Shown: piece after piece, positions 18,220-27,618 of the stretch | Numbering within the stretch: the stretch's first letter is position 1 | Layout: the number at the start of each line of letters is the position of its first letter | Assembly: GCA_016873795.1 (NCBI GenBank) | Contig: VGWA01000004.1 | Span: 1-56,846, forward strand | Length of the DNA: 56,846 bases | Source: Ignavibacteria bacterium | GTDB taxonomy: Bacteria > Bacteroidota > Ignavibacteria > Tepidaquicellales > Tepidaquicellaceae | Reading direction: 5' to 3' | Position numbers and translations under genes: made by a program | The notes under the pieces: generated by a model | What the model was told of the DNA's origin: nothing | Database searches by the model: none | Seen by the model: only the letters and a program-made list of their open reading frames with translations

Positions 18220-18795
18220 TTAAATTTCATCATAAAATCCCGATATTTCCGGAAGCACATCTTCGAATTTGGAAAATTCATGTCCTCTGTTATTCAAAAC
18301 TAAAATTTTTCCGGCATCCGGAAATTCCCGAAGTGCTTCTTTATAATCTATCAGTTCGTCATCTTCTGCAAGGAGAAGAAAAAAATTCGACGGATTAATT
18401 TCATATTTTGAATTGTGAACTTTATTTTTATAAATTTCTTTGAGTTGTTTGTTAAATTCTTTTTTCCATTCAAATTCTTTTTCGGTTGAATAATTTTTAT
18501 TAACACCGACTTTAGTTTTCAGTTTCTCCCAAGCACAAAGTGCAGGATTAATCAATACTGCTTTCAGGTTAAACTGTGCTGACAAAATAACCGAATAAAA
18601 TCCACCGAGGCTGCTTCCGATGAGCAGAATTTTTTCGTCGATACAGGAAATAATATTTTCAATATATTTTACACATTCCACAGGTTCTACAGGGAGGTCA
18701 GGAGTAAGGACAATATCTTTCCCGAAATAATCCTTTAAAATATTGCCTTTTCTTGAATTTCCCGAACTGGCAAAGCCATGGATATATAAAATCAT
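18220..18795 (-). CDS. YqiA-like alpha/beta-hydrolase esterase
   Basis: A short (191-residue) alpha/beta hydrolase of the UPF0227/YqiA type. YIHGFASSGNSRKG gives the oxyanion region, GSSLGG the nucleophile elbow (Ser62), AEDDELIDYKEA the acid near residue 150 and NRGHEFSKFED the histidine near 172, so the triad is complete. Family members hydrolyse short acyl or CoA thioesters; the physiological substrate is not known. The start at the MILYIHGF sequence is normal for the family. It is the upstream member of a pair with the rhomboid gene. Confidence 0.9.
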   Translation of the reverse strand: MILYIHGFASSGNSRKGNILKDYFGKDIVLTPDLPVEPVECVKYIENIISCIDEKILLIGSSLGGFYSVILSAQFNLKAVLINPALCAWEKLKTKVGVNKNYSTEKEFEWKKEFNKQLKEIYKNKVHNSKYEINPSNFFLLLAEDDELIDYKEALREFPDAGKILVLNNRGHEFSKFEDVLPEISGFYDEI

Positions 18796-19067
18796 ATTGT
18801 TATATTTTCAGTTTAACAATAATTTGCAAAGATTATAGTTTAAGTTCAATTCAAAGAAAAAAATCATAATTCAAATATCATAAAAATTTATTATGTTAGA
18901 TGAGTTTAAAATACCAAATATAATTTTGCCGTGTACTCAGATTAAAAAAATAAAATAAGATTATGGAATTTTTAATATAATTTAATTATTAATTAATAGA
19001 CTATATAAGTAAGTTTTATTAACTTTGAATATAACCGTAGGAGGAAATACGGGGATATTATCTTATT

Positions 19068-20069
19068 ATGATTAACGATAAATCTATAGTGAACAAAAAG
19101 AAAACAGTAGTCATGAAAGCGTTATTTATAACAATTTCAATAATAATATTATTATTTATTTCATTAAATTTTCCTGTAAGTCCGGATTACGGAAAAGAGA
19201 CCAAATCAATCAACCTGAAAGCGGACACAATCAGAAAGGATTTCAAATACGAACTTGGAAGTATCGAAGAGATTTATGAAGGTTACAATTGCAATGAGAT
19301 TATAGACATTTATTCCGAAGTAATTCCAAAAGGATTTTCCATAATTAAGTTCAGATACTATGTAATTTTTTCCGGTTTAAGCGAGGATATTACTTACAAC
19401 ATAATAGACAAAGACATAAGAAATACAATCGAAGGTATGAAGAACGGATATATAACAAAATTGCCAGATAAAATCATACCTGTATTTATATTCGAAAAGT
19501 ACGACGATTACAAAAATTTCTCGGTCAGTACGTTTGGAGTAGATGAAAATGATATTTCACCTTTTGGATTTTATAAAATATCAAAAAATATAATTGTGAT
19601 GAGATATGTTTCATGGAAAGGCAGTATCGGGCATGAGGTAACTCACTCATTAATGTTATATGATTTTCCGGAATCACCTTCATGGTTTGAAGAAGGAATG
19701 GCATCATTAAACGAAAAGGCTGTATTCAAAGACGGTGAACTTACGGGACAATTCAGCTGGAGGATATTATCGTTACGCAGAGCATTCGATGAAAACACAT
19801 ATACCGGTTTAAAGGAACTTATGAATACAAATGATGAGCAATTTTACGGAAAGAAGACTTCGTTTTATTACGCACAGGCGATGTATCTTTTGCTTTATTT
19901 ACAGGAACAAGGGCTATTAAAAAAATACTACAAAGAATTTAAAGAGACTGTAAACTCGGATAAAACGGGTATAAAACAACTCGAAAAAATCACAAAAAAG
20001 TCGTTAACAGAAATCGATACGGACTTAATCGAATATATTAAAAGTTTCAAACAGGAATGGAAAAAATGA
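19068..20069 (+). CDS. Membrane-anchored or secreted HExxH metallopeptidase (peptidase MA-like)
   Basis: The N-terminal hydrophobic segment ALFITISIIILLFISLNF (after residue 16) is a signal anchor or signal peptide. The catalytic domain holds His189-Glu-Val-Thr-His193 followed about 20 residues later by PSWFEEGMASLNE, the gluzincin arrangement of two histidines and a distal glutamate. Peptidase MA/DUF2268-type proteins share this layout. The domain is followed by helices with FYYAQAMYLLLYLQEQG. An AGGAGG lies at 19039-19044 but is 23 bases from the ATG, too far to be its ribosome site; an ATG at 19113 would begin directly at the hydrophobic segment. It overlaps the next gene by 4 bases. The substrate is unknown. 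Confidence 0.82.
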   Translation: MINDKSIVNKKKTVVMKALFITISIIILLFISLNFPVSPDYGKETKSINLKADTIRKDFKYELGSIEEIYEGYNCNEIIDIYSEVIPKGFSIIKFRYYVIFSGLSEDITYNIIDKDIRNTIEGMKNGYITKLPDKIIPVFIFEKYDDYKNFSVSTFGVDENDISPFGFYKISKNIIVMRYVSWKGSIGHEVTHSLMLYDFPESPSWFEEGMASLNEKAVFKDGELTGQFSWRILSLRRAFDENTYTGLKELMNTNDEQFYGKKTSFYYAQAMYLLLYLQEQGLLKKYYKEFKETVNSDKTGIKQLEKITKKSLTEIDTDLIEYIKSFKQEWKK

Positions 20070-21262
20070 ATAGATACGATTATATAATAATAGGCGGCGG
20101 AATAGTAGGATTAAGTACGGGTCACAAATTACTCGAAAAAAATCCAAATTTAAAAATATTAATTATCGAAAAAGAGAATGATGTTTCGAAACATCAGACC
20201 GGTAACAACAGCGGAGTAATTCATTCGGGAATATATTATAAGCCGGGAAGTCTGAAAGCATTAAACTGCAGGCGTGGATACAGGTATCTGATAGAATTTT
20301 GTGATAAGAATAATATTCCATACGAAATTTGCGGAAAGATAATAGTCGCGACGGAGGAGAAGGAATTACCGAAGCTGCAGGACATTTACGAAAGGGGAAT
20401 TCAAAACGGATTGACAGGACTGAAAATTCTCAGAAGTGAAGAAATAAAAGATTACGAACCCTACTGCACCGGTATAAAGGCAATTAATGTCCCACAGGCG
20501 GGTATAGTAGATTTCAAATTAGTATCGGATAAAATCGCTGTACAGATACAGAATAAGGGCAGTTACATTCATTTCCGTGAAAAAGTAACAGAAATAAAAG
20601 AAAAAACAGATTATGCAGAAGTAATAACGAACAAAGAGGTTTATCAGGCAAAAGCGGTTATATCCTGTGCGGGTCTTGAATCGGACAGAATTGCAAAAAT
20701 GACACACAGAAATCTTAATATTAGGATTGTACCTTTCAGGGGTGAATATTACAAGATAAAGGAAGAAAGAAAACATTTAATAAAAAATTTAATTTATCCT
20801 GTTCCAGATCCGCAGTTTCCTTTTCTGGGAGTTCATTTTACAAGAAGAATTGAGGGTATATATGAAGCCGGTCCGAATGCCGTATTTGCATTCGCAAGAG
20901 AGGGTTACAAAAAGTCAGACATTAATATTAAAGATTTATATGAATCAATGATGTGGACAGGTTTTTTTAAGATTGCGTTCAAGTACTGGAAAATCGGCTT
21001 AGGAGAGTTTTACAGGTCTTATTCAAAGAGTGCATTTGTCAGAGCATTACAAAGACTTGTACCTGAAATTAAAAAGGACGACCTCGAGAAAGGGGGTGCA
21101 GGAGTAAGGGCGCAGGCATGCGATAACAAGGGCAATCTTGCTGATGATTTTCTTATCGTAAAAGGGAAAAGAGTAATACACATCTGCAATGCTCCGTCCC
21201 CTGCGGCGACATCATCATTTTCTATTGGAGAAACAATTGCCGGGGAAATCTTTAACAGATAA
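20066..21262 (+). CDS. lhgO: L-2-hydroxyglutarate oxidase (FAD-dependent)
   Basis: DAO-family flavoprotein that oxidises L-2-hydroxyglutarate back to 2-oxoglutarate, a repair reaction for the by-product of malate dehydrogenase. The N-terminal YDYIIIGGGIVGLSTG dinucleotide fold is followed by KHQTGNNSGVIHSGIYYKPGSLKALNCRRG, a diagnostic LhgO stretch. The C-terminal GAGVRAQACDNKGNLADDF and HICNAPSPAATSSFSIGE close the FAD site. I chose ATG 20066 rather than 20057. It makes a 4-base ATGA overlap with the peptidase stop and puts the ACAGGA ribosome site about 10 bases upstream, while the first ATG is almost on top of that site. Confidence 0.95.
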   Translation: MNRYDYIIIGGGIVGLSTGHKLLEKNPNLKILIIEKENDVSKHQTGNNSGVIHSGIYYKPGSLKALNCRRGYRYLIEFCDKNNIPYEICGKIIVATEEKELPKLQDIYERGIQNGLTGLKILRSEEIKDYEPYCTGIKAINVPQAGIVDFKLVSDKIAVQIQNKGSYIHFREKVTEIKEKTDYAEVITNKEVYQAKAVISCAGLESDRIAKMTHRNLNIRIVPFRGEYYKIKEERKHLIKNLIYPVPDPQFPFLGVHFTRRIEGIYEAGPNAVFAFAREGYKKSDINIKDLYESMMWTGFFKIAFKYWKIGLGEFYRSYSKSAFVRALQRLVPEIKKDDLEKGGAGVRAQACDNKGNLADDFLIVKGKRVIHICNAPSPAATSSFSIGETIAGEIFNR

Positions 21263-21573
21263 AAAATGGGAAAAAACAAACAGCAGGACAATTTAAAAAA
21301 AAGAGAAAAATAATCAAAACACAGAGACACAGAAAAATAATTAAGAATATAAATTTTCATCGCTAAGACGCAATGTCGCAAGAGAAGCAAAACAAATAGA
21401 AAATAATAAAAAGTGAGAAGTGAAAAGTAAAGGGGTAAAAAGAAAATTTTGAGATTCCGAACCATCCGTCGCGGTGGACGGAATGACAGAAGAAAAGAGC
21501 AAGGTTATAATATTTCTTTTTAAATATTTTATCACATTGATTTTAATTATTTTAGCTATATACTTGTAAGTTT
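21263..21573. other. Intergenic region with degenerate repeats upstream of der
   Basis: No gene is seen. It holds a CACAGAGACACAGA-type run (about 21321-21335), a degenerate relative of the GACGCA element (about 21361-21380), three decaying GTGARAA heptamers from 21413 and a palindromic element at 21451-21490. The der promoter should lie in the last 80 bases. Confidence 0.7.
21451..21490. repeat. Palindromic GAGATTCCG...GGAATGACAGA element
   Basis: An outer pair ATTCCG (21454-21459) and CGGAAT (21479-21484) encloses TCCGTC/GACGGA (21465-21470/21477-21482); the pairings overlap, so only one forms at a time. It shares the GAGATTCCG start with the element at 32521 and lies about 85 bp upstream of der. 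Confidence 0.7.
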
Positions 21574-22938
21574 ATGCTGAAGACCATTGCAATTGTCGGA
21601 AGACCCAACGTAGGAAAGTCGACACTTTTCAACAGGATTATGGGGAAAAGAGTAGCCATCGTACATCACGAGAGCGGTGTAACACGCGACAGAAACTATG
21701 GTGAAACGGAATGGACGGGAAAAAAATTTATAGTTATCGATACAGGGGGTTTTATACCGGATTCAGACGAAAAATTCGATAAAGTCATCAGGGAACAGAT
21801 AAGAATTGCAATAGAGGAAGCGGACAAAATTATATTTCTTGTAGATTGTGAAAACGGACTGCATCCTATTGATATCGAATTCGGGAACATATTGAGGCGA
21901 TACAGTAATAAAAAAAATATATTTCTGGTCTGTAATAAGTCTGACAACGAAAAAAGGGATTTGAATTCTGCGGATTTTTTTTCATTAGGGTTGGGAGTTC
22001 CAATTACAATTTCTGCAATAAACGGAAGAAATGTTGCAGAGTTACTCGATGAAGTTTTAAAAGACATTCATGATACAGAAACAAAAACCGACGAAAAAGT
22101 AAAATTCGCAATAATCGGCAGGCCTAATTCAGGAAAGTCATCTATTGTAAATGCCATTTTAAATGAGGAAAGAAACATAGTAACCGACATACCGGGAACT
22201 ACACGTGACCCGATAGATTCAGTAATAAAATATTACGGAAGGGATATAATATTAATAGACACGGCCGGATTGCAAAAGAAAAGTTACTTCAAAAGAATCG
22301 AATCAATAATGTTTTATTCGAACGTAAGGACTTTTAAATCCATACAGAGATGCGACGTAGCAATAATAGTAATAGATGCAGCAATAATATTCGATAATTT
22401 TTCAAAAACACCCGACATAAAAACCGCACCATTTAAACTCGACAAACAGGACGTCAGAATAATCGAAGACACAGTAAATCAGAAAAAAGGAATACTGATT
22501 GTAATCAACAAGTGGGATTTGGTAGAGAGGAACTCACAGACCTCAAAGATAATCGAAGAAAAAATAAAGAATCATTTAAAGACAGAGGATTACGCACGTA
22601 TAATTTTTATATCCGCATTAACAAAGCAGAGAATACACAAAGTCATCGAGGAAGCATACAAAATATACACCGAAAAAAACAAGACAATCAGGACAAGCGA
22701 AATAAATCAAAAAATTCTTGAAGAGATAAAAAAAAAGCCGCATCCATCAGTAAAGGGAAAAGAAATCAAGATAAATTACATAACACAAATAAAATCAGAC
22801 CATCCGGTTTTTGCATTTTTCACAAACGAGCCCGGAAAAATAAATTTGAATTACAAGAGATTCCTTGAGCGAAAAATCAGAGGTCATTTTGGTTTTGCGG
22901 GTGTTCCGATTACGTTAACTTTTAAAAAGAAAAACTGA
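21574..22938 (+). CDS. der: Ribosome-assembly GTPase Der (EngA)
   Basis: Tandem GTPase essential for 50S ribosomal subunit assembly. The first G domain has GRPNVGKS at residues 8-15, VTRDRNYGE, DTGG and NKSD. The second starts near residue 178 with GRPNSGKS, then IPGTTRDPID, DTAG and NKWD. The C-terminal KH-like domain follows with the typical NPSVKGKEIKINYITQ-like sequence (here HPSVKGKEIKINYITQ), ending in FAGVPITLTFKKK. The length of 454 residues is normal. yifB begins 8 bp downstream, so der, yifB and the Sua5-like gene form an operon. Confidence 0.98.
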   Translation: MLKTIAIVGRPNVGKSTLFNRIMGKRVAIVHHESGVTRDRNYGETEWTGKKFIVIDTGGFIPDSDEKFDKVIREQIRIAIEEADKIIFLVDCENGLHPIDIEFGNILRRYSNKKNIFLVCNKSDNEKRDLNSADFFSLGLGVPITISAINGRNVAELLDEVLKDIHDTETKTDEKVKFAIIGRPNSGKSSIVNAILNEERNIVTDIPGTTRDPIDSVIKYYGRDIILIDTAGLQKKSYFKRIESIMFYSNVRTFKSIQRCDVAIIVIDAAIIFDNFSKTPDIKTAPFKLDKQDVRIIEDTVNQKKGILIVINKWDLVERNSQTSKIIEEKIKNHLKTEDYARIIFISALTKQRIHKVIEEAYKIYTEKNKTIRTSEINQKILEEIKKKPHPSVKGKEIKINYITQIKSDHPVFAFFTNEPGKINLNYKRFLERKIRGHFGFAGVPITLTFKKKN

Positions 22939-22945
22939 CAATTAA

Positions 22946-24478
22946 ATGATTAGTGAGATTTATACATCATCGACTTTCGGTGTGGAGGCATACATTATAA
23001 GAGTGGAGACACATCTTGAAAGCGGATTTCATAAATTCAGTGTTGTCGGACTGCCCGATAATACGGTAAAAGAATCACGCGACCGGGTGCGTGTAGCAAT
23101 AAAAAATTCCGATTTATACTTTCCCGATTTAAAAAGAATATCTATTAATCTGTCGCCTGCAGACATCAAAAAAGAAGGTACAGGTTTCGATTTACCAATT
23201 GCAATAGGTTTATTAACGGAAACTTCACAGATTACACTGGGGAAAATTAAAGATTACATATTTATCGGAGAATTATCACTCGACGGAAAATTAAGGCATA
23301 TTGCCGGCGTATTACCGATTGCCATAGAGGCAAGAAGAAAGAAATTCAAAGGAATAATTTTACCTGCAGAAAATGCAAAGGAAGCTTCGGTAGTAGAGAA
23401 TATAGACATTTTACCATTTAAGAATTTAAACGAAATAATCGATTTTTTAAACGGTAAGACAGAAGCAACCGCATATAAATCCGACATAAGAGAGGTTTTT
23501 AATGCAACCAAAAAATACCCGCTTGATTTTTCGGATGTAAAAGGACAGGCAGAGGTAAAAAGAGCAACTGAGATAGCCGCAGCGGGAGGACACAACATAA
23601 TTATGATAGGTCTTCCCGGTTCTGGAAAGACTATGCTTGCAAAGAGATTACCGGGTATTTTACCACCGATGACGCTTGAAGAGTCACTGGAAACAACAAA
23701 AATACATTCAATAGCGGGAATTCTTCCTCCGGATACATCACTAATAATCAACAGGCCGTTCAGGTCACCCCATCATACTGCGAGCGACGTCGCGATAGTA
23801 GGCGGAGGACCTTATGCAAAACCCGGAGAAATATCATTTGCACACAACGGAGTTTTATTTTTAGATGAATTAACAGAATTCAAAAGAAATGTATTAGAAG
23901 TATTAAGGCAGCCGCTGGAAGACAGGGTTGTAACAATTGCACGCTCCAAAGTCACGGTACAGTATCCATGCAGTTTTATGTTTGTAGCCGCAATGAATCC
24001 CTCCCCTGCCGGAACTGCAAAAGAAATGAGTATGTATTCCGATTACGAGATACAGAAGCATCTTTCGAAAATTTCTGGTCCGATACTTGACAGAATAGAT
24101 ATTCACATCCATGTTAATCCTGTTAAATACACCGAATTGACCAGTAAGCACGAGTCAGAGAAATCCGAAGCTATAAGAGAAAGAGTAATCAAAGCCAGAG
24201 AAATTCAATTGAGGCGATATAAAGGAATAAAAGGAATATTCTGCAATGCAAATATTACAAACAACGAGATAAAGGAGTATTGTAAAATTGATGCTGATTC
24301 GGAGAATTTAATGAAGATGGCAATAACAAAAATCGGTTTATCGGCACGTGCCTACAACAAAATTTTAAAAGTAAGCCGCACGATAGCGGATTTAAAAGGC
24401 GAGGATAAAATTTCGACGGCACACATCAGCGAAGCCATACAATACCGTTCGCTTGATAGAACCGAGTGGTTAGAGTAA
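22946..24478 (+). CDS. YifB/ComM family Mg-chelatase-like AAA+ ATPase
   Basis: A 510-residue protein with three family parts. The N-terminal Lon-like domain (SSTFGVEAYIIRVETHLESG, VGLPDNTVKESRDRVRVAI) is followed by an AAA+ core with Walker A GLPGSGKT near residue 222, Walker B FLDELTEF and the RPFRSPHHTASDVAIVGGG block. The C-terminal Mg_chelatase region has LSARAYNKILKVSRTIADL. ComM homologues are hexameric helicases that drive branch migration during natural transformation in Gram-negative bacteria. Whether this organism is competent cannot be said from this window. It lies 8 bp after der and its stop overlaps the next start. Confidence 0.96.
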   Translation: MISEIYTSSTFGVEAYIIRVETHLESGFHKFSVVGLPDNTVKESRDRVRVAIKNSDLYFPDLKRISINLSPADIKKEGTGFDLPIAIGLLTETSQITLGKIKDYIFIGELSLDGKLRHIAGVLPIAIEARRKKFKGIILPAENAKEASVVENIDILPFKNLNEIIDFLNGKTEATAYKSDIREVFNATKKYPLDFSDVKGQAEVKRATEIAAAGGHNIIMIGLPGSGKTMLAKRLPGILPPMTLEESLETTKIHSIAGILPPDTSLIINRPFRSPHHTASDVAIVGGGPYAKPGEISFAHNGVLFLDELTEFKRNVLEVLRQPLEDRVVTIARSKVTVQYPCSFMFVAAMNPSPAGTAKEMSMYSDYEIQKHLSKISGPILDRIDIHIHVNPVKYTELTSKHESEKSEAIRERVIKAREIQLRRYKGIKGIFCNANITNNEIKEYCKIDADSENLMKMAITKIGLSARAYNKILKVSRTIADLKGEDKISTAHISEAIQYRSLDRTEWLE

Positions 24479-25494
24479 TGACAAAAATCACAAAAAATAT
24501 CGATACCGCGGTAAAGGAAATCATAAAAGGAAACGTAATTGCTCTTCCGACTGAAACAGTTTACGGATTATGTGCGAATGCATTAAATATAAACGCCGTA
24601 TTGAAAATTTTCAAAATTAAGAACAGACCTAAGTTCAACCCCTTAATTGTTCATTTATACAATATAGAGCAGTCAGTAAATTATGTTAAAGAAATCCCTT
24701 CCGATGCCATTAAACTAATGGAAAAGTTCATCCCCGGTCCGATAACATTCGTGCTGAAAAAAAAACGAATAATTCCGGACATCGTAACCGCCGGGTTAGA
24801 TACCGTAGCCATTCGATTTCCCTCTAAGAAAGTATTCCGCGACATATTACGAATTTTACAGCTTCCGATAGCAGCACCTTCGGCAAATATATTCGGAAAA
24901 ATATCCCCGGTGGATGCAAAAGATGTTTATAATGAATTAAGGGGAAAAATTAATTACATTTTTGACGGTGGTAAATGTGAAATAGGAATTGAATCAACTG
25001 TAGTCGGTTTCCAAAACGATGAAGTATACATTTTAAGACACGGTTATATAACAAAAGAAAAGATAGAAAAAACCATAGGTAAAAAAGTTACACAAAAGCA
25101 AAACGTTATTTCACAACGCAAAACAAAAATATTATCACCCGGAATGTTATTATCGCATTACTCTCCAGATACCCCGTTATATATAACCAAAAATATAAGT
25201 GCTTTCGAAAAGATAAAAAACGAAAAAGAAAAAATTAATATACAATTAAAAAGGGGAGAAATTATTAAGACTGAAATTTACTCACATGATATCGGACTAT
25301 TAAATTTGTCAATTTACGGTTCTTATGAAAAAGCAGCTTCCAATTTGTTTTCAAATTTAAGGAAACTCGACAAGAAAGGTTACAAGATAATAGTTACGGA
25401 ATTGCTGGAGAACAGGAATCTCGGTACGGCAATAAACGAGAGGCTAATAAAGGCATCCTTAGGAACAATAGAGATTAACCAAAAATCTTTTTGA
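24478..25494 (+). CDS. L-threonylcarbamoyladenylate synthase (Sua5/YwlC type)
   Basis: Makes threonylcarbamoyl-AMP from threonine, bicarbonate and ATP for the t6A37 modification of ANN-decoding tRNAs. The catalytic domain (to about residue 195) has [55 protein letters not shown] and ESTVVGF. A linker and C-terminal Sua5 domain follow ([36 protein letters not shown]), so this is the long Sua5 form rather than short TsaC. I use ATG 24478, which overlaps the yifB TAA by one base (TAATG); the alternative GTG at 24466 adds four residues. Its 3' end overlaps the convergent dnaJ gene by 20 bases. Confidence 0.96.
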   Translation: MTKITKNIDTAVKEIIKGNVIALPTETVYGLCANALNINAVLKIFKIKNRPKFNPLIVHLYNIEQSVNYVKEIPSDAIKLMEKFIPGPITFVLKKKRIIPDIVTAGLDTVAIRFPSKKVFRDILRILQLPIAAPSANIFGKISPVDAKDVYNELRGKINYIFDGGKCEIGIESTVVGFQNDEVYILRHGYITKEKIEKTIGKKVTQKQNVISQRKTKILSPGMLLSHYSPDTPLYITKNISAFEKIKNEKEKINIQLKRGEIIKTEIYSHDIGLLNLSIYGSYEKAASNLFSNLRKLDKKGYKIIVTELLENRNLGTAINERLIKASLGTIEINQKSF

Positions 25495-26629
25495 AAAAAT
25501 CTTTATCTGATTTCGTTTTAGATTTAGGGTTAAAATTTTCAGATTTTGCAAGTTCTTTAAGAATTTCTTTTTCTTTACCGGTTAACTTTGTAGGAATAAA
25601 GACATTCACAATAACGATTTGATCTCCTCTGCCAAAGTCATTCAAATGTCTGATACCTTTTTCTTTCATTCTTAACCGTTTACCGGGCTGAGTACCGGAT
25701 TCAATTTTCAGTTTTGATTTACCTTTAAGGGTTGGGACTACGATTTCAGCACCAAGCGCAGCATCGATAATACTGATATCCAGATTATAAATTATATCGT
25801 CACCGTCGCGTATAAAATATTTATGTTTTTCTTCTTCGATAACTACATTTAAATCGCCGCTATAGCCGCCCCTGATTCCTACATTACCCTGTCCTCTGAG
25901 AGGTATATAGTTACCCTCGACAACACCAGGAGGGATATTAATTTTTATTGTTGATTCATCTTTAATTCTTCCTTCACCCTGACAGACATCGCATTTATCT
26001 CTGATAATTCTTCCTTCTCCGTTGCAAGTCCTGCATTCAGACACATTAACAAACTGACCGAATATTGACCTTGTAGTTTGTCTGATTTCACCTGTACCGT
26101 TGCAGTTGGAACAGGACGCATAACCGCTTCCCGACTTAGCTCCGGAGCCGTTGCACACAGAGCACGTTTTATATTTTTTAACTTTAATTGTTTTTTCCGT
26201 TCCGTCAGCAATTTCTTCATAAGTAAGTTTCAAATTAACTCTCAAATCGCTTCCCGGTATTCCCTGTCGTCTTTGTCTTCTGCCTGATGAACGGCTGCTA
26301 CCGAAAAAATCGTCAAAAATACTGCCGCCTCCGAATCCGCTGAAAATGTCGCTGAAATGCGAAAATATATCATTAATATTATCAAATCCGGAAAATCCGG
26401 TTGCATTCACACCTGCATGTCCGTACGCATCGTATCTTTGTTTCTTCTGAGGGTCATTCAGAACTTCGTATGCTTCCGCACATTCCTTAAATTTTTCCTC
26501 AGCATCTTTATTTCCGGGATTTCTGTCCGGATGATATTTCATTGCCAGTTTTCTGTAAGCGGATTTTATTTCATCTTTCGATGCATTACGGGTAACACCA
26601 AGAATTTCATAATAATCTCTTTTTGTCAT
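25475..26629 (-). CDS. dnaJ: Molecular chaperone DnaJ
   Basis: Type I Hsp40 co-chaperone that delivers clients to DnaK and stimulates its ATPase. The J domain has the HPD motif at residues 33-35. A glycine/phenylalanine-rich region ([15 protein letters not shown]) follows, then four CxxCxGxG zinc-binding repeats: [24 protein letters not shown] and CDVCQGEG. The C-terminal substrate-binding domains ([18 protein letters not shown] and beyond) complete a 384-residue normal-length protein. It is downstream of grpE by 55 bp in the hrcA-grpE-dnaJ order. dnaK is not in this window. Confidence 0.98.
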   Translation of the reverse strand: MTKRDYYEILGVTRNASKDEIKSAYRKLAMKYHPDRNPGNKDAEEKFKECAEAYEVLNDPQKKQRYDAYGHAGVNATGFSGFDNINDIFSHFSDIFSGFGGGSIFDDFFGSSRSSGRRQRRQGIPGSDLRVNLKLTYEEIADGTEKTIKVKKYKTCSVCNGSGAKSGSGYASCSNCNGTGEIRQTTRSIFGQFVNVSECRTCNGEGRIIRDKCDVCQGEGRIKDESTIKINIPPGVVEGNYIPLRGQGNVGIRGGYSGDLNVVIEEEKHKYFIRDGDDIIYNLDISIIDAALGAEIVVPTLKGKSKLKIESGTQPGKRLRMKEKGIRHLNDFGRGDQIVIVNVFIPTKLTGKEKEILKELAKSENFNPKSKTKSDKDFFKKIFG

Positions 26630-26684
26630 AAGTACGTTATACTATTTTTTCTCTTTTTATTAACGGGTATACTTATTGTGATTT

Positions 26685-27284
26685 TTATTCGGTTGTTTTT
26701 TCAGGTTCTGCAGAAACCAAAACTTTTGAATGCCGAAGTACTTTATCATTTAAATAATATCCTTTTTCCACCACTTCAATCACCGTGTTCGGTTTGACAT
26801 CTTCTCTCGGAACCATTAAAAGTGCATCATTAAGATTCACATCAAATTCTTTTCCAAGGCAATCAATTTCTTTTAATCCTTCTTTTTCAAGTACTTTTTT
26901 AAATTTATCATACACCAATAAAAATGCTGTTTTTAAAGTTTCAAAATCGTTTGTTTCCTGCTTTTCCAGTGATTCAACAGTCCTGTTAAAATCATCATAG
27001 ACAGGTATTAATTCTCTTATAATTTTTTCCGATGAATATTTTAAATAATTTACGAATTCACTTTCAGAACGTTTTTTATAATTTTCAAATTCTGCCGCTT
27101 TTCGAAGGTAAGAGTCTTTTAAGTTTTCGATTTCCTGTTTTAATTTATCAATTTCCGTGGTTTCTACAGATTCAGCTGTATCTGCTTCCGTATTATTTGC
27201 ATCTGCGGGAATATTAACATCTTCCTTTTGGGGTGAAGAATGTTTTTTTTCGGTTTTAATTTTGATATCTTTTTTGTCTTTCAT
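26685..27284 (-). CDS. grpE: Nucleotide exchange factor GrpE
   Basis: Releases ADP from DnaK. Residues 1-50 are a charged low-complexity arm, followed by the long dimerising helix (TTEIDKLKQEIENLKDSYLRKAAEFENYKKRSESEF) and the DnaK-contacting beta-domain with DVNLNDALLMVPREDVKPNTVIEVVEKGYYLNDKVLRHSKVLVS. At 199 residues it is typical. It lies between hrcA and dnaJ on the minus strand. The gap of 334 bp to hrcA is wide for one operon and suggests a separate promoter for grpE-dnaJ. Confidence 0.97.
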   Translation of the reverse strand: MKDKKDIKIKTEKKHSSPQKEDVNIPADANNTEADTAESVETTEIDKLKQEIENLKDSYLRKAAEFENYKKRSESEFVNYLKYSSEKIIRELIPVYDDFNRTVESLEKQETNDFETLKTAFLLVYDKFKKVLEKEGLKEIDCLGKEFDVNLNDALLMVPREDVKPNTVIEVVEKGYYLNDKVLRHSKVLVSAEPEKTTE

Positions 27285-27618
27285 ATTTATTGTCTCCTGA
27301 TATTATTAAATGTTTTCTATGATACTTAATAATTAAGTTCATAGATCAATCTGTCGAATTAACATTGAACATGTCCCGTAATCTAAAAGTTAAAAAAAGA
27401 AGAGATATTGAAAACTAAAGTCAGGACTAAGGTCAGGACTAAAGTCAGGAATTTTCAGAATGACAGAATTGCGTAATCTTAGTTCTTACAAGTCCTGATA
27501 ACAGGATTTCGTAACCCTGTTTCTGATGAATTCAGATTTAATTTTACTTTTAATTAACTTTAACTGCTTTTAATTCTTTACATGGTTTCAGCGGTGTCTT
27601 TATTCAACACAAAATCTT
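27285..27618. other. hrcA-grpE intergenic region with a 12-bp tandem repeat
   Basis: No gene is seen. Three copies of ACTAARGTCAGG stand in tandem at 27414-27449, followed by a TCAGAATGACAGAA stretch like the dispersed palindromic elements. No inverted repeat of the CIRCE type is present. Confidence 0.65.

Noticed and set aside
25945-26290. Extra small genes within dnaJ
   Set aside because: They are alternative-frame readings of the zinc-finger repeats and have no independent support.
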